Below are positions 35,327 to 45,616 of a DNA stretch of 64,000 bases, piece by piece; position 1 is the stretch's first letter; each line of letters starts with the position of its first letter. Location of the stretch: the NCBI RefSeq assembly GCF_025152745.1, contig NZ_CP104041.1:124001-188000 (forward strand), written 5' to 3'. The position numbers and the translations under genes were made by a program. The DNA comes from Rhizobium sp. WSM4643 (GTDB taxonomy: Bacteria; Pseudomonadota; Alphaproteobacteria; Rhizobiales; Rhizobiaceae). Under the pieces are notes generated by a model that worked only from the letters and a program-made list of their open reading frames with translations, was not told the origin of the DNA and searched no databases.

Positions 35327-35647
35327 TCAATTGTTGTGAGCTGCGCAGGCTTCATCCATCGGGGTGGCGTTGCTCGTACCGCCCTGTGTTTGAAGCTTGG
35401 CAGAGTTGTTGACCGGATTCGGGCACTTGGTCTTGTCCATCTTCATTGTGCCGCTGGTCGTGGAACCCGTTGTGGTGGTATCCGTTGCCATTGGCTTCTT
35501 GGTCTTCGTGTCGCTGGCTGCGCCGCCACCCTGGTCGGCTTGGTTCTTATCGATGGTGGCACCTGCGGGGGCCGGATTCGATTGGGCGAAGGCGGATGTG
35601 GCCATGCCGATAGCCAATAGTGACGCTGCTACGAGTTTCATACGCAT
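35327..35647 (-). CDS. Small secreted hypothetical protein
   Basis: 106 aa with a clear signal peptide (MRMKLVAASLLAIGMATSAFA). The mature part is low-complexity, rich in Thr, Gly, Lys and Asn, with two cysteines (KCPNPV, EACAAH) that could form one disulfide. No family is recognised. A GGAGG site precedes the ATG, an EcfG-type promoter lies at 35691-35715, and a terminator follows. It is probably a periplasmic stress-induced protein; function unknown. Confidence 0.75.
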   Translation of the reverse strand: MRMKLVAASLLAIGMATSAFAQSNPAPAGATIDKNQADQGGGAASDTKTKKPMATDTTTTGSTTSGTMKMDKTKCPNPVNNSAKLQTQGGTSNATPMDEACAAHNN

Positions 35648-35690
35648 TGTGATGTCCTCCTTGGGATCCTTCCATGCTTGACCCAGTCAG

Positions 35691-35715
35691 AACCTCGTTC
35701 TTAGATCATTGTTCC
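35691..35715 (-). promoter_or_regulatory. EcfG/RpoE2-type promoter for the small secreted protein gene
   Basis: Minus strand GGAAC (35715-35711), 16 bases, GGTT (35694-35691). It has the same GGAAC-N18-TT geometry as the two promoters near 31.2 kb, 44 bases upstream of the ATG at 35647. Confidence 0.65.
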
Positions 35716-35819
35716 GCTGCAGCCGACAAAATCCACTACCGCGCCCATGGCAAGCGCGCAGTCAAAAGTTGACGTTTCAGCAGCAAAATGGAAGCTATTG
35801 CGCGTAAGGGGATAGGCGA

Positions 35820-36542
35820 CTATTTCGCGTAAAGCGCCCGCGACCGCTCGAGATGCTTGAGGAGTGCCGTTTCCGAGCCATCCACGTCGTTCGCTTCAAG
35901 GCGATCGACGATTTCGTCGTGTTCGGCGAGCGTGAATTTTTCCTTGCCGGTCCAGATCAGCATCTCGGTATGATATTCCTTCAGCCAGGCAAGCATCGCT
36001 TCACTGACGGCGACGTAGATCGGATTGCCGGATATCTGCGCTATGCGGGTGTGGAATTCCATGTCCGCGTCGATGAACTCTTCGGCCCGCCCAAGCGACA
36101 TTCGCTGGCGTTCGATGATGTTCCTGAGATCGGCGATATCATTTGCCGAGGCGCGCTGCGCGGCCTCGCGCGCCATGCCCCGCTCAAAGAAGATGCGGGC
36201 GCTCTTGAGGTATTCCAGCGAGTCCGCCGATTGCGACAGCATGATCTTGGCGGTGAGATCGACCTGGCGGAATATCGATCTTGCCGTCAGCCTGAGGACC
36301 TTCGCACGCTCGCCATGCGAAATGCTGACAAGACCTTTGTTGGCAAGGGACTGCATGGCCTCCCTGATTGCCGGCCGACCGACACCGAAGCGTTCCATCA
36401 GCACACGCTCGGAGGGCATTTCGTCGCCAGGCTGAAGCTCGCCCGAGGTAATCATTCGCTCAAGTCGATCAAACACTTCGTCAGAGAGTTTCCGGCGGAC
36501 GATTTGTTCGAGGGGCTGGGTCATCACATCTCGCTGGTTCAA
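35820..36542 (-). CDS. GntR-family regulator, FCD type, of the apiose operon
   Basis: 240 aa. The winged helix includes GELQPGDEMPSERVLMERFGVG and RPAIREAMQSLANKGLVSI, similar to NanR-type members. The FCD domain has DADMEFHTRIAQISGNP and LAEHDEIVDRLEANDVDG. It is divergent from oiaX, and the promoter region carries ACTCATTATACCAG, which recurs before apnO. It probably represses the D-apiose operon until a pathway intermediate binds. The start could also be the ATG at 36524. Confidence 0.9.
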   Translation of the reverse strand: MNQRDVMTQPLEQIVRRKLSDEVFDRLERMITSGELQPGDEMPSERVLMERFGVGRPAIREAMQSLANKGLVSISHGERAKVLRLTARSIFRQVDLTAKIMLSQSADSLEYLKSARIFFERGMAREAAQRASANDIADLRNIIERQRMSLGRAEEFIDADMEFHTRIAQISGNPIYVAVSEAMLAWLKEYHTEMLIWTGKEKFTLAEHDEIVDRLEANDVDGSETALLKHLERSRALYAK

Positions 36543-36632
36543 AATGTCTCCTCCTAACAGTTTTCCGGGTCGAGAACAAAGCTGTCGGCGAAAATTGCGG
36601 ATCCGAAGATTCTACTTTTCATCACTTGGAAT

Positions 36633-36655
36633 ACTCATTATACCAGATCATGAGT
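36633..36655. promoter_or_regulatory. Operator-like motif upstream of oiaX
   Basis: ACTCATTATACCAG (36633-36646) is the left part of an inverted repeat ACTCAT-N11-ATGAGT ending at 36655. A 13/14 match recurs at 39359 in front of apnO. It lies between the gntR gene and the operon, so it is the likely binding site of that regulator. Confidence 0.6.
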
Positions 36656-36700
36656 TGGCGCCATGGCAATTTGCCTGCGAGAGGAGCAACCGTCCGTTTC

Positions 36701-37957
36701 ATGATGATTACCCTGACATACCGTATCGAAACGCCCGGCAGCGTCGAGGCGATGGCGGAAAAGATCGCGAGCGACCAGTCGACCGGCACCTTCGTGCCCG
36801 TTCCCGGTGAAACGGAAGAGTTGAAGTCGCGTGTCGCCGCCCGCGTGCTGGCGATCCGCCCGCGCGAAGATACGTTTCATCCGACCTGGCCCGAGGTCGC
36901 TCCCGGCACGCTGCTTCGTCGTGCCGATGTCGACATCGCCTTTCCGCTGGACGCGATCGGCACCGACCTCTCCGCATTGATGACCATTGCGATCGGCGGC
37001 GTCTATTCTATCAAGGGCATGACCGGCATCCGCATCGTCGACATGACGCTGCCCGACGCCTTCAAAAGTGCGCATCTCGGACCGCAGTTCGGCATTCATG
37101 GAAGCCGCCGGCTCACCGGCGTCGAAGGTCGCCCCATCATCGGAACGATCGTCAAGCCGGCGCTTGGTCTTAGACCGCACGAGACGGCGGAACTCGTCGG
37201 CGAGCTGATCTCATCCGGCGTCGACTTCATCAAGGATGACGAAAAACTGATGAGCCCGGCCTATTCGCCGCTCAAGGACCGCGTTCAGGCTATCATGCCG
37301 CGCATTCTCGATCACGAACAGAAGACCGGCAGGAAGGTGATGTATGCCTTCGGCATCTCGCATACAGACCCTGACCAGATGATGCGCAACCACGACATCG
37401 TCGCCAGGGCCGGCGGCAATTGCGCCGTCGTCAACATCAACTCGATCGGCTTCGGCGGCATGAGCTTTCTGCGCAAGCGCTCCAACCTAGTGCTTCACGC
37501 GCATCGAAACGGTTGGGATGTGCTGACGCGCGATCCGGGCGCCGGCATGGATTTCAAGGTCTACCAGCAATTCTGGCGGCTGCTGGGCGTCGACCAGTTC
37601 CAGATCAACGGCATCAGGGTCAAGTATTGGGAACCGGACGACAGTTTCGTCTCGTCCTTCAAGGCCGTTAGCACGCCGCTGTTTGATGCCTCCGATTGCC
37701 CGCTTCCGGTTGCCGGTTCAGGCCAGTGGGGTGGACAGGCGCCGGAGACCTATCAGCGGACCGGCCGCACCGTCGATCTTCTCTATCTCTGCGGCGGCGG
37801 CATCGTCAGCCACCCCGACGGACCGGCCGCCGGCGTTCGGGCCGTGCAACAGGCCTGGCAGGCAGCAGTCGCAGATATCCCGTTGGAGGTCTATGCAAAA
37901 GATCATCCGGAACTCGCTGCCTCGATTGCAAAATTCAGCGACGGCAAGGGCGCGTGA
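36701..37957 (+). CDS. oiaX: RuBisCO-like protein, 3-oxo-isoapionate-4-phosphate transcarboxylase/hydrolase (OiaX)
   Basis: RuBisCO-like protein, 418 aa. In the characterised apionate pathway OiaX converts 3-oxo-isoapionate 4-phosphate to 3-phosphoglycerate and glycolate. The sequence keeps the first active-site lysine (GTIVKPALGLRP) and the carbamylated-lysine metal site (DFIKDDEKLMSP). It lacks the canonical loop-6 lysine, so it cannot be a true CO2-fixing RuBisCO. The assignment to OiaX, and not to a methionine-salvage RLP, rests on the neighbours oiaK, apnO, apsD and apnL. The ATG at 36701 is 14 bases after GAGGAG; 36704 is an alternative. Confidence 0.88.
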   Translation: MMITLTYRIETPGSVEAMAEKIASDQSTGTFVPVPGETEELKSRVAARVLAIRPREDTFHPTWPEVAPGTLLRRADVDIAFPLDAIGTDLSALMTIAIGGVYSIKGMTGIRIVDMTLPDAFKSAHLGPQFGIHGSRRLTGVEGRPIIGTIVKPALGLRPHETAELVGELISSGVDFIKDDEKLMSPAYSPLKDRVQAIMPRILDHEQKTGRKVMYAFGISHTDPDQMMRNHDIVARAGGNCAVVNINSIGFGGMSFLRKRSNLVLHAHRNGWDVLTRDPGAGMDFKVYQQFWRLLGVDQFQINGIRVKYWEPDDSFVSSFKAVSTPLFDASDCPLPVAGSGQWGGQAPETYQRTGRTVDLLYLCGGGIVSHPDGPAAGVRAVQQAWQAAVADIPLEVYAKDHPELAASIAKFSDGKGA

Positions 37958-39300
37958 CCGCGATGCATGGACCTCTCGTCAGCTATTACGGGGACGACTT
38001 TACCGGCTCCACCGACGTGATGGAGGCCCTGGCCTCGAACGGCGTGTCGACCGTGCTCTTCCTCGACATTCCGACGCCGGAACTGCTCGCGCGTTTTGGA
38101 GATTGCCGTGCAATCGGCATTGCCGGGACAAGCCGCAGTGAGACCCCCTTATGGATGCAAGAGCACCTTGCGCGCGCTTTCGAGTGGCTGAATTCGCTCG
38201 GCGCTGACATCTGCCACTACAAGGTCTGCTCGACCTTCGATTCCAGCCCCGAAATCGGCAATATCGGCAAGGCGATCGAAATCGGCCGATCGGTCTTCGG
38301 CCAATCCGTCGTGCCGGTCATCGTCGGCGCGCCGCAATTGAAACGCTACACGGCATTCGGCAATCTCTTTGCCGCTTACCAGGGCCGGATCTTTCGCATC
38401 GACCGCCATCCCGTCATGAGCCGCCATCCAGTCACACCGATGGACGAGGCGGACCTTGCGGTGCACCTGTCGAAGCAGACCCGCCTTCCCGTCCTGGTCG
38501 CCGATCTCGTCGCCATCACCGCGACGGACGCCGATGCGCGTGTCGACGAACTGGCGTCGGGTTCGGAGGGGATCCTGCTCATCGATGTCGATTCCGAGGC
38601 GACTCAGGAGGCCGCGGGCCGACAACTGCTTCGTGTCACCGGCCGTTCCGGAAGGTTTGTCGCCGGCTCCTCGGGTGTCGAATATGCCCTGTTCAGCGCA
38701 TGGCGGCGGAGCGGCTTCATCGGCGCGAGCAGCACCGAGTTTCCTGATATCGGCCCTGTCGACCGCCTGGCCGTCGTGTCGGGCAGCGTATCGCCAACGA
38801 CCGAGCGCCAGATCCGGACGGCCGTCGAGAACGGCTTCGAGAGCATCGCGCTCGATCCGCTTGCGCTGGTCTCGGAGCATGGTCAAGGCGCGTTGGATGC
38901 AGCGGTAGAGGCCGGCATCCAGAAGCTCAGACAAGGCAAGAGCGTCATCCTGTATACCGCGCTTGGACCGTCCGCAGACCGCGGCGCCGACATCGACAGG
39001 CTTCCGGGGGCTCGTCACCGGCTCGGGAGCGCGCTCGGCACGATCTTGCGCCGCCTGATCGAGAGCGAAGGGCTTTCACGCGCCGTCGTCGCCGGCGGCG
39101 ACACATCAAGTCACGCACTCAGGCAGTTGAAGATCGACGCGCTGACGACGCTTCTGCCGCTGCCCCAGACGCCTGGTTCTCCGCTTTGTCTTGCGCATGG
39201 CGACTACCAGCCGACCAACGGCCTGCAGATCGCCCTCAAAGGCGGTCAGGTCGGGACTGACGGCTATTTCACGCAGATCCGCGATGGAAGGAAACCCTGA
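37954..39300 (+). CDS. oiaK: 3-oxo-isoapionate kinase, DUF1537 / four-carbon acid sugar kinase family (OiaK)
   Basis: Phosphorylates 3-oxo-isoapionate at O4, 448 aa. The family N-terminus is SYYGDDFTGSTDVMEALAS; the ATP-binding C-terminal domain includes VVSGSVSPTTERQI, VVAGGDTSSHAL and GQVGTDGYF. A GTG start overlapping the oiaX stop (GTGA) would give tight coupling; the ATG at 37963, three codons in, is the alternative. It follows the RuBisCO-like gene that uses its product. Substrate by pathway context. Confidence 0.87.
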   Translation: MTAMHGPLVSYYGDDFTGSTDVMEALASNGVSTVLFLDIPTPELLARFGDCRAIGIAGTSRSETPLWMQEHLARAFEWLNSLGADICHYKVCSTFDSSPEIGNIGKAIEIGRSVFGQSVVPVIVGAPQLKRYTAFGNLFAAYQGRIFRIDRHPVMSRHPVTPMDEADLAVHLSKQTRLPVLVADLVAITATDADARVDELASGSEGILLIDVDSEATQEAAGRQLLRVTGRSGRFVAGSSGVEYALFSAWRRSGFIGASSTEFPDIGPVDRLAVVSGSVSPTTERQIRTAVENGFESIALDPLALVSEHGQGALDAAVEAGIQKLRQGKSVILYTALGPSADRGADIDRLPGARHRLGSALGTILRRLIESEGLSRAVVAGGDTSSHALRQLKIDALTTLLPLPQTPGSPLCLAHGDYQPTNGLQIALKGGQVGTDGYFTQIRDGRKP

Positions 39301-39358
39301 TGGTTTCCCGATCCGGCTTGGCGCAGAAAAAAGCTCGGATCAGGTGATATGGTGATTG

Positions 39359-39372
39359 ACTCATCATACCAG
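39359..39372. promoter_or_regulatory. Second copy of the apiose-operon operator motif, upstream of apnO
   Basis: ACTCATCATACCAG matches the oiaX-upstream motif at 13 of 14 positions and lies in the 110-base gap between oiaK and apnO, 39 bases before the apnO ATG. It suggests an internal promoter under the same regulator. Confidence 0.6.
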
Positions 39373-39410
39373 TGTGTGATCCTATCGAGAAACGGAAAAG
39401 GTGAGGAAAC

Positions 39411-40238
39411 ATGACTAAGATTGCCCTCTTCGGCGCAGGCGGGAAAATGGGATACCGGCTCGCCAAAAATCTCAAAGGCTCGCGTTTCGAGGTCCGCCAT
39501 GTCGAGGTAAGCGACGCAGGCAAGGCTCGTTTGAAGAATGATCTCGGTGTCGATTGCGTATCCGTCGATGTCGGGCTCGACGGCGCCGAGGTGGTGATCC
39601 TTGCCGTGCCGGACACGGTGATCGGAAAAGTCGCGGCAGGCATCGTCGACAAGCTCACATCAGGCACCATGGTGATCGCGCTTGACGCTGCGGCTCCCTT
39701 TGCCGGCCACCTGCCGAAGCGCGATGATCTTACCTACTTCGTCACCCATCCCTGCCATCCGCCGATCTTCAACGACGAGACGGACATGAAGGCGAAAAAG
39801 GACCACTTCGGAGGCCTCTTCGCCAAGCAGCATATCGTCTCAGCACTGATGCAGGGTCCCGAAAGCGCCTATGCGCTTGGGGAGGAAATCGCCAAGCTGA
39901 TCTGGGCCCCGGTCATGCGCTCGCACCGGGTCACGGTCGACCAGCTTGCCATGCTCGAACCGGGCTTGTCGGAAACCGTTTGTGCCTCACTGCTCGTCGT
40001 CATGCGGCAGGCCATGGACGAATGCGTGGCACGCGGCGTCCCTGAACAGGCCGCCCGCGACTTCCTGCTCGGCCATATGAACGTGCTCGGCGCGGTCATT
40101 TTCAAGGAAATCGACGGCGTGTTTTCAGATGCCTGCAACAAGGCGATCGAGTTCGGGATCCCGGCGCTGATGCGCGACGATTGGAAAAAGGTATTCGAAC
40201 CGCAGGAGATCGCCGAAAGCATCCGGCGCATCACCTGA
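39411..40238 (+). CDS. apnO: D-apionate oxidoisomerase (ApnO)
   Basis: NAD-dependent enzyme converting D-apionate to 3-oxo-isoapionate, 275 aa. The Rossmann motif is IALFGAGGKMGYRLAKNLKG. The C-terminal helical domain is of the phosphogluconate-dehydrogenase-like type, with THPCHPPIFNDE and HRVTVDQLAMLEPGLSETV. Length and domain order fit ApnO. GGTGAGGAAAC precedes the ATG. A copy of the operator motif sits upstream, so apnO may head its own transcript including the transporter genes. Confidence 0.87.
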   Translation: MTKIALFGAGGKMGYRLAKNLKGSRFEVRHVEVSDAGKARLKNDLGVDCVSVDVGLDGAEVVILAVPDTVIGKVAAGIVDKLTSGTMVIALDAAAPFAGHLPKRDDLTYFVTHPCHPPIFNDETDMKAKKDHFGGLFAKQHIVSALMQGPESAYALGEEIAKLIWAPVMRSHRVTVDQLAMLEPGLSETVCASLLVVMRQAMDECVARGVPEQAARDFLLGHMNVLGAVIFKEIDGVFSDACNKAIEFGIPALMRDDWKKVFEPQEIAESIRRIT

Positions 40239-41255
<1,017 letters not shown>

Positions 41256-41265
41256 TCAGCCGCGA

Positions 41266-41299
41266 ATTGCGGAGGGCGCAGCTCTGCGCCCTCCGCAAT
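41266..41299 (+). terminator. Perfect 16-bp hairpin after the binding-protein gene
   Basis: Bases 41266-41281 are fully complementary to 41284-41299 with only two bases between the arms. No T tract follows and downstream genes are on the same strand. It is therefore more likely a partial terminator or a 3'-stabilising hairpin that keeps binding-protein mRNA in excess. Confidence 0.6.
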
Positions 41300-41327
41300 G
41301 CATTTTGCAAGACGTCGAGGTTTAAGC

Positions 41328-41968
41328 ATGTTGAAAGTGAAGGGCGCCCTGCTTGCTGCCATCGTGGCGGCGGCCTTGCCCGGTTGCAAGATCATCAAGA
41401 CGCCGACGGCTGAGGAAAAGGCGGCAGCAGCGGCCAAGACCGCCTTCGATCCGAATGCAAAGGTCGAGGCGATCTGGCAGTCCGAGGCAGTGCCCTATTT
41501 CGAGAAGCGTGCCGGCGACCTGAAAGACGTCATGCAGCTTTCCGCTTCCAGTCCCGACGCCGCCGGCGAGAAATACGGCAATCCCCGCAAGCAGAGCAGC
41601 TCGCCATGGACCTATGCGGTGAAGATCACCGGCAAGGTTGTCGCAGCTGATACGGCCTCGCGCGCAGCAACACTCGATGTCGACGCCGATAGCGACGGCA
41701 AGGCCGACGCCAAGGTCCAGATCGGGCCGGCGCTGCGCGGCACGGCGCTGCGCGACACGCTGGAGTTCGTCAATTTCAACGAATTCAAGAACCAGATCGA
41801 GTGGGCGCAGTTCGGCAAAGCCTTCAACGAGAAGGCCAATACGGCTTTTCTCTCTGCCGTCCCGCGCGAAGGTCTGGTCGGCAAGACGGTGACCGCAGTC
41901 GGCGCCTTTCCGCTGCCGAAAAGCGGCGAGCTTCCGCTCATAACGCCTTCGGAACTGAAGGTCGGCTC

Positions 41969-41972
<4 letters not shown>
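41328..41972 (+). CDS. DUF2291 lipoprotein associated with sugar ABC transporters
   Basis: 214 aa from the ATG at 41328. The N-terminus is a lipoprotein signal with lipobox ALPGC (Cys near residue 20). The rest matches DUF2291: EAIWQSEAVPYFEKRAGDL, SSPWTYAVKITGKVVAADT, FNEFKNQIEWAQFGKAFNEK. The role is unknown; these genes are regularly next to ribose-type transporters. Its stop overlaps the ATPase start by 4 bases (ATGA). Confidence 0.87.
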
Positions 41973-43515
<1,543 letters not shown>

Positions 43516-43519
<4 letters not shown>

Positions 43520-44580
43520 TGGCGGCTACATCAACCACTCTTGCGCCGAAGGGCGCCAACGGCTCGGCGCTTCTGACACTGATGAAGCTGAGGACGTTCA
43601 TCGCGTTATTTGCCGTGATCATCTTTTTTGCGATCTTCGCCCCGAACTTCACCTCGACGGCGAACATGATCCTGATGTCGAAGCATGTGGCGCTAAACGC
43701 CTTCCTGGCGATGGGCATGACCTTCGTCATCATTACAGGCGGGATCGATCTCTCGGTCGGATCGATCGTCGGGCTTTGCGGCATGGTCGCCGGCGGTCTG
43801 ATCCTTTACGGCATCGAACTGCCGATCGGTTACACGATCTTTTTCAACCTCTTCGAGATCGTGCTGATCACCTTGTCGATCGGCCTGCTGATCGGGTTGA
43901 TCAACGGTCTCTTGATCACCAAGCTCAACGTCGCGCCCTTCATCGCCACGCTCGGCACACTCTACATCGCCCGCGGTCTCGCTTTGCTGTCGTCGGACGG
44001 GCAGACCTTTCCGAACCTTGTCGGCCGGCCGGAATATGCCACGACCGGCTTCGATTTCTTCGGCGCGGGACGCATTCTCGGCCTGCCGGTGTCGATCTGG
44101 ATTCTGATCGTGCTTGCGCTGCTGGCCGCTTATGTCGCCCGTTCGACACCGATCGGCCGTCATATCTTCGCCGTCGGCGGCAATGAGCGAGCCGCGCGCA
44201 TGTCCGGTATCCGGGTCGATGTCGTTAAGATCTTCGTCTACATGTTTTCCGGGCTTTGCGCGGCCATCGTCGGCGTCGTCATCTCCTCCGAACTGATGGC
44301 AGCCCATCCGGCGACCGGCGAAAGCTTCGAACTCAATGCAATTGCCGCAGCCGTGCTCGGCGGCACCTCGATGTCGGGCGGCCGCGGCACAATCGGCGGC
44401 ACGATCATCGGCGCCTTCGTCATCGGCATCCTCTCCGACGGATTGGTGATGATGGGCGTCTCCTCCTTCTGGCAGATGGTCATCAAGGGCCTCGTCATCA
44501 TCATTGCTGTCGTCGTCGACCAGGCGCAGCGCCGCCTGCAGCAGCGCGTCACCCTGATGCAGATGGCAAAGGCAGGTTGA
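43516..44580 (+). CDS. Sugar ABC transporter permease (RbsC type)
   Basis: Inner-membrane channel subunit, 354 aa with about ten hydrophobic helices. RbsC family motifs include GMTFVIITGGIDLSVGSIVGL, NERAARMSGIRVDVVKIFVY and AVLGGTSMSGGRGTIGGTI. Only one permease gene is present, so it presumably acts as a homodimer. It overlaps the ATPase gene by 4 bases and ends one base before the apsD start. Confidence 0.93.
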
Positions 44581-44581
44581 T

Positions 44582-45616
44582 ATGACGGAATTGAAAGGGG
44601 CTTTGATCGGTTGCGGTTTCTTTGCGATCAACCAGATGCATGCCTGGAACGACGTTCGGGGCGCCGGCATCGTCGCGATTTGCGATCGCGATCCCGAGCG
44701 GCTGAAAATCGTCGGCGATCAGTTCGGCATTAATCGCCGCTACGGCGATGCCGAGGCTATGTTTGCCGATGGCGAGTTTGATTTCGTCGACATTGCCACA
44801 ACAGTCCAAAGCCATCGCTTTCTCGTCGAAATGGCGGCTCGGAACAAGGTGCCGGCCATCTGCCAGAAGCCATTCGCCAAGACCTTGTCGGACGCGAAGG
44901 CGATGGTCGAGGCGTGTCGCAATGCCGGCATACCGCTGATGGTGCACGAGAACTTTCGCTGGCAGACGCCGATCCAGGCGGTGCGCAAGGCGCTGGCGAC
45001 CGATGTCATCGGCAAGCCCTTCTGGGGCCGCTTCTCCTTCCGTTCTGCCTACGACGTCTTTTCCGGCCAGCCCTATCTCGCCGAAGGCGAACGGTTCATC
45101 ATCGAAGACCTCGGCATCCATACGCTCGATATCGCCCGCTATATCCTTGGCGACGTTCGAGGGCTCACGGCCCGCACCAAACGGGTCAATCCCACGATCA
45201 AGGGCGAGGATGTCGCGACCATTCTGCTCGATCATGAAAACGGCGCCACGTCGGTGGTCGACGTCAGCTACGCCACCAGGCTTTCCAGAGAGCCGTTTCC
45301 CGAGACCTTGATCGAGCTCGACGGCTCTGAGGGCACGATCCGCCTGACCCAGGGTTACGGCCTCGCAATCACCAACGCCAAGGGCACCACCACCACGGAC
45401 GTATCGCCGAAGCTGCTGTCATGGGCCTCGCGCCCCTGGCACAACATCCAGGAGAGCGTCTACGCGATCCAGCAGCATTGGGTCGATCAGCTGGAGCGCG
45501 GCGCGGAACACTCGACGTCGGGGGCCGACAATCTGAAAACTTTTGCGCTCGTCGAGGCCGCCTATGACAGTGCGGCCAGGGGACAGACGATCGATGTCGG
45601 AGCGATGCTGCGATGA
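44582..45616 (+). CDS. apsD: D-apiose dehydrogenase, Gfo/Idh/MocA family (ApsD)
   Basis: NAD-dependent oxidation of D-apiose to apionolactone, 344 aa. The Rossmann start is LKGALIGCGFFAINQMHAWND; the catalytic lysine region is ICQKPFAKTLSDAKAMV (the EKP-type motif is QKP here), and GIHTLDIARYI carries the conserved Asp/His. The function is assigned by family plus position directly before the lactonase gene. It overlaps apnL by 4 bases. Confidence 0.85.
   Translation: MTELKGALIGCGFFAINQMHAWNDVRGAGIVAICDRDPERLKIVGDQFGINRRYGDAEAMFADGEFDFVDIATTVQSHRFLVEMAARNKVPAICQKPFAKTLSDAKAMVEACRNAGIPLMVHENFRWQTPIQAVRKALATDVIGKPFWGRFSFRSAYDVFSGQPYLAEGERFIIEDLGIHTLDIARYILGDVRGLTARTKRVNPTIKGEDVATILLDHENGATSVVDVSYATRLSREPFPETLIELDGSEGTIRLTQGYGLAITNAKGTTTTDVSPKLLSWASRPWHNIQESVYAIQQHWVDQLERGAEHSTSGADNLKTFALVEAAYDSAARGQTIDVGAMLR

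Noticed and set aside
36701..37957. True CO2-fixing RuBisCO large subunit
   Set aside because: The loop-6 catalytic lysine is missing and the operon is for apionate catabolism; it is a RuBisCO-like protein.
43693..44670. 325-residue minus-strand frame opposite the sugar permease
   Set aside because: Composition artefact (Asp, Arg, His, Gln rich) of antisense to transmembrane helices.
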